Assembly (NCBI GenBank): GCA_041582695.1
Contig: JBFIBB010000174.1
Location: 1-7,633, forward strand
From: JAWKWH01 sp041582695
GTDB lineage: Bacteria; Pseudomonadota; Alphaproteobacteria; Rhizobiales; Rhizobiaceae
Reading direction: 5' to 3'
DNA length: 7,633 nucleotides
Part shown: one piece after another, positions 1 through 6,419 of the stretch
Position numbering within the stretch: the first letter of the stretch is position 1
Layout: each line of letters begins with the position of its first letter
Notes under the pieces: model-generated
What the model was told of the DNA's origin: nothing
The model's input: only the letters and a program-made list of their open reading frames with translations
The model's database searches: none
Translations under genes and position numbers: made by a program

Positions 1-411
1 CGAGAGCGCCGTGGCCCGATTGTCGAGCTTGTCGGATATGCGCAGAACTTCGGCCACCTCGGCGACCTTGCGCTCGATCTGGTCTTCGGGTGTCTTCAAT
101 ATCGGAGAGCGCAGAGGGAAGGCGAGATTGTCGCGCACCGACATGTGCGGATAGAGCGAATACTGCTGGAATACCATCGCCACGTTACGCTGCGCAGGCG
201 TGTCGTCGACAACCGAGCGCCCCGCGATGGCGATATCGCCCGCATCAGGGCTTTCCAGGCCTGAAATCAGGCGAAGCGTCGTCGTCTTGCCTGCGCCAGT
301 CGGCCCGAGCAAGACCACGAACGAGCCGTCCGGGATCGTCATCGTGATCCCGTCGACAGCAACGTTGGGTCCGAATGACTTCGATACGCCGCTTAGTGTG
401 ACCTCAGCCAT
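1..411 (-). CDS. Sugar ABC importer ATPase B, N-terminal part (cut by window edge)
   Basis: This is the second ATP-binding subunit of the sugar importer, a cytoplasmic protein that hydrolyses ATP to drive uptake through the two permeases. The 137 visible codons begin MAEVTLSGVSKSFG. They contain the Walker A motif GPTGAGKT (residues 36-43) and the Q-loop region MVFQQYSLYPHM with Q82. The stretch FPLRSPILKTPEDQIERK follows, and the sequence ends at ATALS, just where the LSGGQ signature should begin. Signature, Walker B, H-loop and the C-terminal regulatory domain lie outside the window. The ATG overlaps the stop of ATPase A by 8 nt, with an AAGGGG-like ribosome site about 10 nt upstream (plus 421-427), so translation is probably coupled. 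MalK/UgpC-type family members are usually about 350-370 residues, so about 60% is missing. The family call is firm; the substrate is unknown. Confidence 0.95.
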   Translation of the reverse strand, partial: MAEVTLSGVSKSFGPNVAVDGITMTIPDGSFVVLLGPTGAGKTTTLRLISGLESPDAGDIAIAGRSVVDDTPAQRNVAMVFQQYSLYPHMSVRDNLAFPLRSPILKTPEDQIERKVAEVAEVLRISDKLDNRATALS

Positions 412-1501
412 GACCAAGAACCCCTTCGTTCAGGTCGGAGCGCAGCGCCCGGCCGCTCTGGTTGTCGAACAGGGTTATCGTCGCGCCATTGAACTCCAGT
501 CCGACATTTTCGCCGACCCTGGCCGGCTGGTGGGACGGTATGCGCGCCTTAAGCTCGCCGTTTGGCGTTGTCAGGGTCACGATCTGGGTGGTTCCGAGAT
601 ACTCCGTCGCCTCAACGGTACCGCGATAGCCGGCCGCATCTGACAGATTCACGTGCTCGGGCCGGACGCCGAACACCATGTCGCCGGTGAACGGTTCGCG
701 AAGTTCTGGCACGAAAAGGTTCTGGTGCTGCAAAGTCACCGACTTTGCGCTCTTTTCCACGCTGCCATGGAAGCGCAGGAAGTTCATCGACGGTGACCCG
801 ATGAAGTCGGCGACGAAAAGGCTCGCCGGCTTGTCGTAGATGTCCTGCGGCGTGCCAAACTGCTCGATCCTGCCGCGGTTCATCACCACGATCTTGTCGC
901 CCATCTGCATGGCTTCGAGCTGGTCATGCGTAACATAAACGGTCGTCGCGCCCATGCGGTCGTGAAGCGCCCGCAACTCCTCGGCCATGTGCTCGCGGAA
1001 TTCGGCGTCGAGCGCGCCCAACGGTTCGTCCATCATGAACGCCTTGGGATTGCGCACGATCGCGCGGCCAAGGGCCACGCGCTGCCGGTCGCCGCCCGAC
1101 AGGCCGCCGACCGGGCGGTCCAATATACTTTCGATGCCGAGTATCCTGGCGACTTCCGCCACTTTCTCGCGGACCCGGGCACGTGGCATTCCCTGGCTGA
1201 CGAGTGGGTAGCTTATATTTTTCCGCACATTCATGTGCGGGTAGAGTGCGAACATCTGGAACACGAAGGCGATGTCGCGTTCGCTGGCCGGTTTGCGGCC
1301 GACTTCCTCGCCACCGATGTAGATCTCGCCCGAAGTCGGCAGTTCGAGTCCGGCGATCATCCTGAGCGTCGTCGTCTTGCCGCAGCCGGACGGTCCCAGC
1401 AGCATGAAGAACTCGCCGTCCTCCACCTTGAACGAGGAAGACTGGACGGCGGTGAACTCGCCGAAATCCTTTCTCAGATTGCGAATGACGATCTCGGCCA
1501 T
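404..1501 (-). CDS. Sugar ABC importer ATPase A (MalK/UgpC-type)
   Basis: This 365-residue protein is a full-length CUT1-type ATP-binding subunit. It shows Walker A GPSGCGKT (36-43), Q-loop Q82 in VFQMFALYPHM, signature LSGGD (134-138), Walker B AFMMDEP (154-160; D158 and catalytic E159), D-loop LGALDA (161-166) and H-loop H192 in VYVTHD. The motif FIGSPSMN (233-240) leads into a C-terminal TOBE/OB-fold domain (about 240-365) with VFGVRPEHV, typical of MalK/UgpC/SmoK-like ATPases. The signature ends in Asp instead of the usual Gln. The start follows the small membrane protein's stop after only 3 nt, with GGAG upstream. It most likely pairs with ATPase B, encoded just downstream, as a heterodimer at the inner face of the membrane. 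Family certain; sugar specificity unknown. Confidence 0.97.
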   Translation of the reverse strand: MAEIVIRNLRKDFGEFTAVQSSSFKVEDGEFFMLLGPSGCGKTTTLRMIAGLELPTSGEIYIGGEEVGRKPASERDIAFVFQMFALYPHMNVRKNISYPLVSQGMPRARVREKVAEVARILGIESILDRPVGGLSGGDRQRVALGRAIVRNPKAFMMDEPLGALDAEFREHMAEELRALHDRMGATTVYVTHDQLEAMQMGDKIVVMNRGRIEQFGTPQDIYDKPASLFVADFIGSPSMNFLRFHGSVEKSAKSVTLQHQNLFVPELREPFTGDMVFGVRPEHVNLSDAAGYRGTVEATEYLGTTQIVTLTTPNGELKARIPSHQPARVGENVGLEFNGATITLFDNQSGRALRSDLNEGVLGHG

Positions 1502-1504
1502 GCC

Positions 1505-1693
1505 TCACTCCGGAAAATGGCTGACAATGATGAACATCACCGTGCCGATCAGCGTGATGATGAACGAGTAGGTATAGAGCCAGAGCACGTAGGGCTGCAT
1601 GAGCATGAACACGCCGAGAGCGATGAGGACCGAAGCGACCAGTTCCCAGGGACCGCGGCGAAGCCGCATCAATCCGTCTACAAATCCGTTCAT
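1505..1693 (-). CDS. Small two-segment membrane protein within the ABC operon
   Basis: This 62-residue protein has a short basic N-terminus (MNGFVDGLMRLRRG) followed by two hydrophobic stretches, roughly 16-38 and 40-58, joined near QPYVLW, and ends SHFPE. By the positive-inside rule the N-terminus should face the cytoplasm. I chose the ATG at 1693 because it overlaps the permease 2 stop as ATGA, has GGAG about 10 nt upstream, and gives a compact membrane protein; a longer reading upstream would run through permease 2 in another frame. The stop is 3 nt before the ATPase A start. Its position resembles that of GlpU (DUF2160) in the rhizobial glycerol importer operon, but I cannot show homology. 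It may be an assembly factor or an accessory subunit of the transporter. Real gene: likely. Function: unknown. Confidence 0.82.
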   Translation of the reverse strand: MNGFVDGLMRLRRGPWELVASVLIALGVFMLMQPYVLWLYTYSFIITLIGTVMFIIVSHFPE

Positions 1694-2631
1694 TTGCGTA
1701 CCGCTCCGAATGTGATGCCGCGCAGCAGATGCCGCCTCAGGAGTACCGTGAACACCATCACGGGGATAAGAAACAGCGTTGCGCCTGCCGCGACCGCCGG
1801 CCAGTCCTGGCCGCCGACGCCGATGATGGTGGGGATGAACGGCGGCGCCGTCTGAGCCGTGCCCGAAGTTAGCAACACCGCGAAGGCGTATTCGTTCCAC
1901 GCGAAGATCAGGCAGAAGATCGCCGTCGAGGCGATGCCGGTGGCGGCCTGCGGCAGCACCACCTTGTAGAACGCCTGGAAGCGGGTATAGCCGTCTATCA
2001 GCGCCGCCTCCTCGTATTCGCGCGGAATCTCGTCGATGAACCCTTTCAGGAGCCAGACTGCCAGCGAGATGTTGACCGCAGTGTAGAGCAGGATCATTCC
2101 GAGATGTGTGTCGGATAGGCCCAATGTGCGGAACATCAGGAAGATCGGAATCGCCACCGCGATCGGCGGCATCATCCTGGTGGACAGGATGAAGAAAAGC
2201 AGGTCGTCCTTCAACGGCACCTTGAAACGGGAGAATGCATAGGCCGCGAGAGTGCCGAGAAAGACGCTCAGGAATGTCGAGCCAAAGCCGATGATGATCG
2301 AGTTCAGAAAACGCTCACCGTAGCGTGACGGACCGGCGATGACCATGTCGCGGTTGCGGACAATCTCCTCGTACCAAGTTTCCGGCGGCGGCAGTGAATC
2401 GAGGTACTCCCGCGTCTGCCGCGTGCGGGTGGTGAACAGGTTGACATAGCCTTCCAGCGACGGCTCGAAGATCACCTTCGGCGGATAGGAGATGGCATCG
2501 GTCGGGTTCTTGAATCCGGTCGTAAGGATCCAAACCAGAGGCATTATGGTGATCAGCGCATAGGCGACGACCAATGTGCCGGCGATCCATTTTTGCCGTG
2601 CGGACGGCTCGGTGATCGAATAGCCGCTCAT
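1690..2631 (-). CDS. Sugar ABC importer permease 2 (MalG-like)
   Basis: This 313-residue inner-membrane permease belongs to the CUT1 MalG/UgpE-like group and forms half of the translocation channel. The first membrane segment is at about 16-36, and further hydrophobic segments lie near 110-132, 143-168, 175-197, 235-255 and 280-300. The cytoplasmic EAA loop, which contacts the ATPase, reads EEAALIDGYTRFQAFYKVVLP (207-227) with the conserved glycine at 214. It ends LLRGITFGAVRK, a typical MalG-like tail. Between the first and second membrane segments is a long polar loop (about 40-108), including the acidic and charged stretch PPPETWYEEIVRNRD, longer than in many relatives. The start is the ATG overlapping the permease 1 stop by 4 nt, with AAGGA just before it; a longer open frame upstream is only permease 1 read in another frame. 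Confidence 0.95.
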   Translation of the reverse strand: MSGYSITEPSARQKWIAGTLVVAYALITIMPLVWILTTGFKNPTDAISYPPKVIFEPSLEGYVNLFTTRTRQTREYLDSLPPPETWYEEIVRNRDMVIAGPSRYGERFLNSIIIGFGSTFLSVFLGTLAAYAFSRFKVPLKDDLLFFILSTRMMPPIAVAIPIFLMFRTLGLSDTHLGMILLYTAVNISLAVWLLKGFIDEIPREYEEAALIDGYTRFQAFYKVVLPQAATGIASTAIFCLIFAWNEYAFAVLLTSGTAQTAPPFIPTIIGVGGQDWPAVAAGATLFLIPVMVFTVLLRRHLLRGITFGAVRK

Positions 2632-3575
2632 CGTTCCTTGACCCTGTTGAGCGCCTTCACATAGATCGATGCGAGGCCGAATACGGTGACGAAGAGAATA
2701 ATGGCGTAGGCGGATGCGAAGCCCGTGCGCCATTTCTCGAAAGCTTCGCGCTTCAGATTGATCGATGTCAGTTCGGTCGTGGAGCCCGGTCCGCCGCCGG
2801 TCAACTGCACGACAAGATCGAACATCTTGAAGTTCTCGATGCCGCGGAACAGTACCGCCAGCATCAGGAATGGCAGCACCATGGGAATGGTGATGGTCCA
2901 GAACTGGCGCCATTTCGATGCGCGGTCTATGGCCGCGGCCTCATAGATGTAGTCCGGAATCGAGCGCAAGCCCGCCAGACAGATCAGCATGACAAACGGC
3001 GTCCACATCCATGTATCGACTATCACGATGGACCAGGGCGCCAGCGACACGTCCCCGATCATCTGGAAGGAAGAGGCGGGGATACCGGTGAAGAACTCGA
3101 CCACGTAGTTGAACAGGCCGATTTGCGGCTGGTACAGAAATGTCCAGAAATTGCCGACCACGGCCGGCGACAGCATCATCGGCAACACGATGATCGTCGT
3201 CCACAGGTCGTTGCCCTTGAACTTGCGATTGATCAGCCAGGCGAGTGTGAATCCGATCAGCACCTGGAACAGGATTGTCCAGAACAGAAAATGCGCCGTG
3301 GCCTGCATGGTCAGCCAAATGTCGCGGTCTGTCAGGATGCGCTCGTAGTTCTGCAGGCCGATATACTCGATCTCGCGGTTGGGACGGTTGGCGCGGAAAT
3401 TCGTGAAGCTCAGATTGACCGTCCAGATGAGCGGGAAAATGTTCACCGCGAGAAGCAGGAAGATTGTCGGCGCTACGAAAAGCCACGCTATGGCGCGGTC
3501 CGACAGGCCCCTGATGCGGCGGGCGATGGACGGCGGCGTTACGGCTGCAGCGCGATCGATCGGAGTCATTTTCAT
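2628..3575 (-). CDS. Sugar ABC importer permease 1 (MalF/UgpA-like)
   Basis: This 315-residue inner-membrane permease is the MalF/UgpA-like partner of permease 2. It has a first membrane segment at about 28-50 (AWLFVAPTIFLLL), then hydrophobic segments near 92-115, 125-148, 180-203, 231-245 and 288-307. The EAA loop that docks on the ATPase reads EAAAIDRASKWRQFWTITIP (212-231). The family motif TGGGPGSTTEL occurs at 259-269. In the EAA loop the usual glycine (IDGA) is replaced by arginine at residue 218, while permease 2 keeps its glycine. The ATG at 3575 is followed two codons later by another ATG (MKM), and the ribosome site is only a modest GGAAG, so either start is possible. The gene is separated from the binding-protein gene by 133 nt with two hairpins. 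Confidence 0.95.
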   Translation of the reverse strand: MKMTPIDRAAAVTPPSIARRIRGLSDRAIAWLFVAPTIFLLLAVNIFPLIWTVNLSFTNFRANRPNREIEYIGLQNYERILTDRDIWLTMQATAHFLFWTILFQVLIGFTLAWLINRKFKGNDLWTTIIVLPMMLSPAVVGNFWTFLYQPQIGLFNYVVEFFTGIPASSFQMIGDVSLAPWSIVIVDTWMWTPFVMLICLAGLRSIPDYIYEAAAIDRASKWRQFWTITIPMVLPFLMLAVLFRGIENFKMFDLVVQLTGGGPGSTTELTSINLKREAFEKWRTGFASAYAIILFVTVFGLASIYVKALNRVKER

Positions 3576-3609
3576 GGGACCGCTTCCAAATTGAACAAGC
3601 CAGACCAGT

Positions 3610-3637
3610 TCAGGCCGGTTTGCTGGAACCGTCCTGA
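3610..3637 (-). other. Intercistronic hairpin upstream of permease 1
   Basis: On the plus strand TCAGG (3610-3614) and CGGTT (3616-3620) pair with AACCG (3627-3631) and CCTGA (3633-3637), leaving one internal mismatch (3615/3632) and a 6-nt loop. The transcript would form a 10-pair stem about 35 nt before the permease 1 start. It has no U-run. It may limit mRNA decay or read-through between the binding protein and the permeases. Confidence 0.5.
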
Positions 3638-3674
3638 CCGCTCATGCCAAATTATCACAAAACCACGGAGAGTG

Positions 3675-3700
3675 TGCCCGGGCCTCAACAAGCCCGGGCA
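3675..3700 (-). other. GC-rich hairpin just after the binding-protein stop
   Basis: TGCCCGGGC (3675-3683) and GCCCGGGCA (3692-3700) form a perfect 9-bp stem with an 8-nt loop, starting 8 nt after the binding-protein stop codon on the transcript. After the stem the minus strand reads CACTCTCCG, without a U-run, so it is not a standard intrinsic terminator. Stable hairpins at this position are known in other sugar ABC operons (for example malE-malF), where they leave more binding protein than permease. The structure is seen directly; the role is inferred. Confidence 0.65.
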
Positions 3701-3708
3701 TCCGGTTG

Positions 3709-5028
3709 CTAGATCTTGCCTTCGTCCTCGAAGGTCTCGGTCCAGTCCTTGATGAGGGCGTCGAGCGCCTCCTTGGCTGTGCCGATATCGGCGACAACAT
3801 AATCGTGCAGGCGCTTCTGCATCGCCAGCAGCAGTTCTGCATAGGCCGGTTCCTGCCAGAAATCCTGCACGCCGCCCATGGCGTCCAGGAAGTCAGCGGC
3901 AAAGGGCTGACTGTCCTTGAAGGTCGGCGAGTTCAATACCGAATTGTGGCATGAATAACCGCCGAGCGCCCACCACTGTGCCTGAATGTCGGGCTGGGCG
4001 AACCATTTGATGTATTCCAGCGCAGCTTCCTGCTTTTCGGAGTATGCAACAACCGAAATACCCTGACCACCGAGCGTGGATGCGGCAACGTTCTGGGGCG
4101 GATTGACGAAGAAGCCGATCTTGTCGCCACCGACGTCGGGATCCTTGTAAAGGCCCGGGAAGAACGCGAACCAGTTCATCGCCATGGCGACCTGGCCGGA
4201 TTTGAAGGCGTCGAGGCCCTGTTCCATGTAGCTGTCGGTATATCCCGGCGGCGTCGCCGTCTTGTAGAACTCCTTGTAGAATTCAAGCGCCTCGGCAGCT
4301 TCTGGCGAATTGACCGCGCCTTCCATGTCATATTTGCCCGGCGTGTTCTCGTATTTGAAGCCCCATGCGTAGAGTGCGCCGGTTGCGCCCATGGTTATGC
4401 CTTCCGAACCACGTTCGGTGAATATTGCCGCGCCGTAACGGGTCTGGCCGTCAATTTCGCGGCCCTGGAAGAACTGCGCTATCTGCAGCAATTCCTTCTG
4501 CGATTTCGGCACGCCAAGTTCCTGGCCCGTCGCCTCCTTGTAGGCGGCTTGGATTTCCGGCCGCGAGAACCAGTCCTTGCGGTAGAACCAGCCGTTGGCA
4601 TCGCCCATGGCCGGCAGGGCGTAATAGTTCGGGGTGCCCTTCGGCCAGGTCGAGTAGGCGTAGACAGTCGCCGGGGCGAAATCGTCCATCGAGATGCCTT
4701 CGCTGTCGAAGAAGTCGTTCAGCTTGACATAATGGCCGTTCTCGGCGCCGCCGCCGATCCACTGGCTGTCGCCAATCAACAGGTCGCAGAGCTTGCCTCC
4801 GGAATTCAATTCATTGAGCATGCGGTCGGCGAAATTCGGCCACGGCACGAACTCGAACTTCATGGAGTGGCCGCTCTTGGCCTCGAAATCCTTGCTCAGC
4901 TCGACAAGGGCGTTGGCGGGATCCCATGCAGCCCAGCATAGAGTCAGTTCGTCGGCCGCTGCGCCTGTGGTCGAAAGCGCCGTTCCTGCAAGCAGCGTAG
5001 CAGCGGCTAGATACCTTGTCCTATTCAT
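3709..5028 (-). CDS. Periplasmic sugar-binding protein of the ABC importer
   Basis: This 439-residue protein is a family 1 extracellular solute-binding protein (SBP_bac_1, UgpB/MalE-like), which captures the sugar in the periplasm and delivers it to the permeases. Residues 1-25 form a Sec signal peptide (MNRTRYLAAATLLAGTAL, then TTGAAA) with probable cleavage before D26. Lobe 1 begins ELTLCWAAWDPANA. Typical family features follow: LLIGDSQWIGGG (83-94), the segment FKSGQVAMAMNW (275-286) and GGQGISVVAYSEKQEAALEYI (320-340). Mature Cys31 and Cys81, plus Cys360, could allow one disulfide. Several tryptophans (W32, W35, W90, W286) are candidates for stacking on a sugar. The start is supported by a strong GGGAGGA site (plus 5036-5042) 8 nt upstream. 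It is the first transporter gene after the regulated promoter. The ligand cannot be read from sequence. Confidence 0.95.
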   Translation of the reverse strand: MNRTRYLAAATLLAGTALSTTGAAADELTLCWAAWDPANALVELSKDFEAKSGHSMKFEFVPWPNFADRMLNELNSGGKLCDLLIGDSQWIGGGAENGHYVKLNDFFDSEGISMDDFAPATVYAYSTWPKGTPNYYALPAMGDANGWFYRKDWFSRPEIQAAYKEATGQELGVPKSQKELLQIAQFFQGREIDGQTRYGAAIFTERGSEGITMGATGALYAWGFKYENTPGKYDMEGAVNSPEAAEALEFYKEFYKTATPPGYTDSYMEQGLDAFKSGQVAMAMNWFAFFPGLYKDPDVGGDKIGFFVNPPQNVAASTLGGQGISVVAYSEKQEAALEYIKWFAQPDIQAQWWALGGYSCHNSVLNSPTFKDSQPFAADFLDAMGGVQDFWQEPAYAELLLAMQKRLHDYVVADIGTAKEALDALIKDWTETFEDEGKI

Positions 5029-5096
5029 CGATAAGTCCTCCCATCGAAACAGCTACCCCGAATGCGCGACTGTTCCGCCATCCAGGGAGTGTGCGT

Positions 5097-5126
5097 ACTT
5101 TATTTGAGGTACGTACCTCTAGTCAA
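5097..5126 (-). promoter_or_regulatory. Candidate promoter of the transporter genes
   Basis: On the minus strand TTGACT (plus 5121-5126) matches the -35 consensus at 5 of 6 bases. TAAAGT (plus 5097-5102) matches the -10 consensus at 4 of 6. The spacer is 18 bp. The -10 lies about 70 nt before the binding-protein start, leaving a plausible leader. The spacer is almost entirely occupied by a perfect palindrome, which fits repressor control. Confidence 0.6.
5106..5119. promoter_or_regulatory. Perfect 14-bp palindrome, probable LacI-family operator
   Basis: GAGGTACGTACCTC is identical to its reverse complement, with a central C-G step as in many LacI-family operators. It lies between the -35 and -10 boxes of the candidate transporter promoter and 86 nt downstream of the lacI gene's stop. 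Its left arm with flanks, TGAGGTACGT, recurs upstream of the lacI gene at 6275-6284. The most likely binder is the repressor encoded next door. Confidence 0.7.
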
Positions 5127-5205
5127 GCGGAATTTGTGCAGCCACGCGGAAACGGGTTTCAGGCGGATGCATATTTGTTGCCTTGAGCGGACGGTTTCCG
5201 GCTTT

Positions 5206-6234
5206 TCAAGGCAGGTTTTCGCGGATCACGATATCGATGCGGATGCGTTCCTGCGCCTCGAATATTGCAACGCCATCGCATTTGGCCCTCAGTACCCGCA
5301 ACGCGCTTCGCACCAGGTGGCCGACATTTTGGGTGATTACTGCATCCACCTCATGATTGAGAAGCCCAGCGCGGGTCGCCGGCGTCAGTTCGTGCGCGAT
5401 GACGATCAGTTCTTTCAACCGGCCGCTGCCGCGCAGCGTCTCGAGCAGCGGTGTGTTGCCGGCGCCGAGGGAATAGATGCCCGTGATGTCCGGATTGGCA
5501 GCGAGCGCGTAGTTTACCACTTCTGAAAGGCGGATCGGATCGTCGCGGAACTCGACGGTCGGAAGAACATCGACCCACGGGTATTCGGCCGCCATCACCA
5601 GGTCGAATCCGAGACGCCGGTCGATGCTGTCGCGGGCAAACACGGAACTGGTAACCACAAGTACTTTGCCTCGCGAAGCCCTTGTAAACCGGCCCATCAG
5701 CGAGGCTGCAGTGCGGCCCGCGGCAAGGCTGTTGATGCCGACAAAATGATCGCGCCGCGAATTGGGAAGGTCCGAAACCAGGGCGACTACCACGAGGCCG
5801 GCCGCTTTCAGCCGCGCCACGGCATCGCGCACCTGCGGGGTCTCGGGAGCCATGATCGCGACACCGTCGAGCCGGCCTGTGTTCAGCGTGTTCAAGGTCC
5901 TGACCACCGCATGCGGGTCCTGTGACGGGACGGACACCGTGGCGGCGGACACGCGATCGGCCATTTGCGCCTCCGTCGCCTCGGCGAGCGCCGCCTTCAG
6001 CGTATCGACAAACTGGCTCGGCCCTTCCGGCAGGACAAAGGCGAAGCGGTAGTGGCGTTGCCGGGCGAGGTTGGCAGCATAGGTATCGCGGACATAGCCA
6101 AGCCTCCGCACCGCGTCCTGCACGCGCTTGATCGTCTTTTCGCGCACGCCGGGGCGGGCGTTCAGCACCCGGTCGACCGTGGCCAGGCTGACGCCAGCTT
6201 CCCGGGCGATATCATGTACCGTCGGCTTGCTCAT
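5206..6234 (-). CDS. LacI-family transcriptional regulator
   Basis: This 342-residue protein is a LacI-family sugar-responsive regulator. Residues 4-25 form the helix-turn-helix (PTVHDIAREAGVSLATVDRVLN), followed by NARPGVREKTIKRV and the region leading to the hinge (about 47-60). The rest (about 62-342) is a periplasmic-binding-protein-like effector domain of the ribose-binding type, with blocks such as RLDGVAIMAP (121-130), HFVGINSLAAGRTAA (163-177) and DITGIYSLGAGN (249-260). The recognition helix reads ATVDRVLN instead of the commoner ATVSRVLN, and the hinge lacks the classic PN..AR pattern, so this is a divergent subgroup. The ATG at 6234 has GGGAG about 6 nt upstream. It is encoded immediately upstream of, and in the same direction as, the transporter genes, and probably represses them until the sugar binds. 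Effector unknown. Confidence 0.95.
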   Translation of the reverse strand: MSKPTVHDIAREAGVSLATVDRVLNARPGVREKTIKRVQDAVRRLGYVRDTYAANLARQRHYRFAFVLPEGPSQFVDTLKAALAEATEAQMADRVSAATVSVPSQDPHAVVRTLNTLNTGRLDGVAIMAPETPQVRDAVARLKAAGLVVVALVSDLPNSRRDHFVGINSLAAGRTAASLMGRFTRASRGKVLVVTSSVFARDSIDRRLGFDLVMAAEYPWVDVLPTVEFRDDPIRLSEVVNYALAANPDITGIYSLGAGNTPLLETLRGSGRLKELIVIAHELTPATRAGLLNHEVDAVITQNVGHLVRSALRVLRAKCDGVAIFEAQERIRIDIVIRENLP

Positions 6235-6268
6235 CCCAACTCCCGGTTCCGCAATACATGAAACTACG

Positions 6269-6288
6269 ATTTTATGAGGTACGTCAAT
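6269..6288 (-). promoter_or_regulatory. Candidate lacI promoter with operator half-site
   Basis: On the minus strand a -10-like TAAAAT (plus 6269-6274, 5 of 6 consensus bases) lies directly beside TGAGGTACGT (6275-6284), the 10-mer also found in the 5106-5119 operator. With the same centre, the right arm GTCAATC keeps 4 of 7 dyad positions. I see no convincing -35 box at the right spacing. The -10 is about 35 nt before the lacI start. This arrangement suggests weaker autoregulation by the same repressor. Confidence 0.5.
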
Positions 6289-6401
6289 CAGATTTCGGAG
6301 CTTGGGTCAGGCGACACAGGCTTAGGAGAAATGACCGCGAATCGCCGGAATAGACACGAAACCGATTTTGGTCGGATGTCCGATACTATCGCAAAGCAGA
6401 C

Positions 6402-6419
6402 GCCCGATACCGATCGGGC
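6402..6419. repeat. Short perfect inverted repeat
   Basis: GCCCGAT (6402-6408) and ATCGGGC (6413-6419) form a 7-bp stem with a 4-nt loop ACCG. Neither strand shows a T-run after the stem, so I do not call a terminator. It lies in a local cluster of CCGAT words (6362, 6380, 6404 and 6410). Confidence 0.5.

Noticed and set aside
926..1855. Long plus-strand open frame of 309 codons
   Set aside because: It is antisense to ATPase A, the small membrane protein and permease 2, is rich in His, Arg and Glu without any motif, and reflects the GC bias of the genes opposite.
1505..1900. 131-codon version of the small membrane protein
   Set aside because: The extra residues are Arg/His-rich shadow sequence inside permease 2; the ATG at 1693 with the ATGA overlap is much better supported.
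1690..2913. Extended permease 2 start at 2913
   Set aside because: The added N-terminus is only permease 1 read in another frame (many Arg and His, no membrane segment). The ATG at 2631 overlaps the permease 1 stop by 4 nt, has AAGGA before it and gives a normal protein.
4425..4941. Plus-strand open frames opposite the binding protein
   Set aside because: Arg/Pro/Ser-rich shadow frames without domains or ribosome sites, fully overlapped by a clear solute-binding protein.
5181..5211. CCTTGA and TCAAGG arms around the lacI stop as a terminator
   Set aside because: The arms are 6 bp with a 19-nt loop and no U-run follows on the minus strand, so it does not meet the pattern of an intrinsic terminator.
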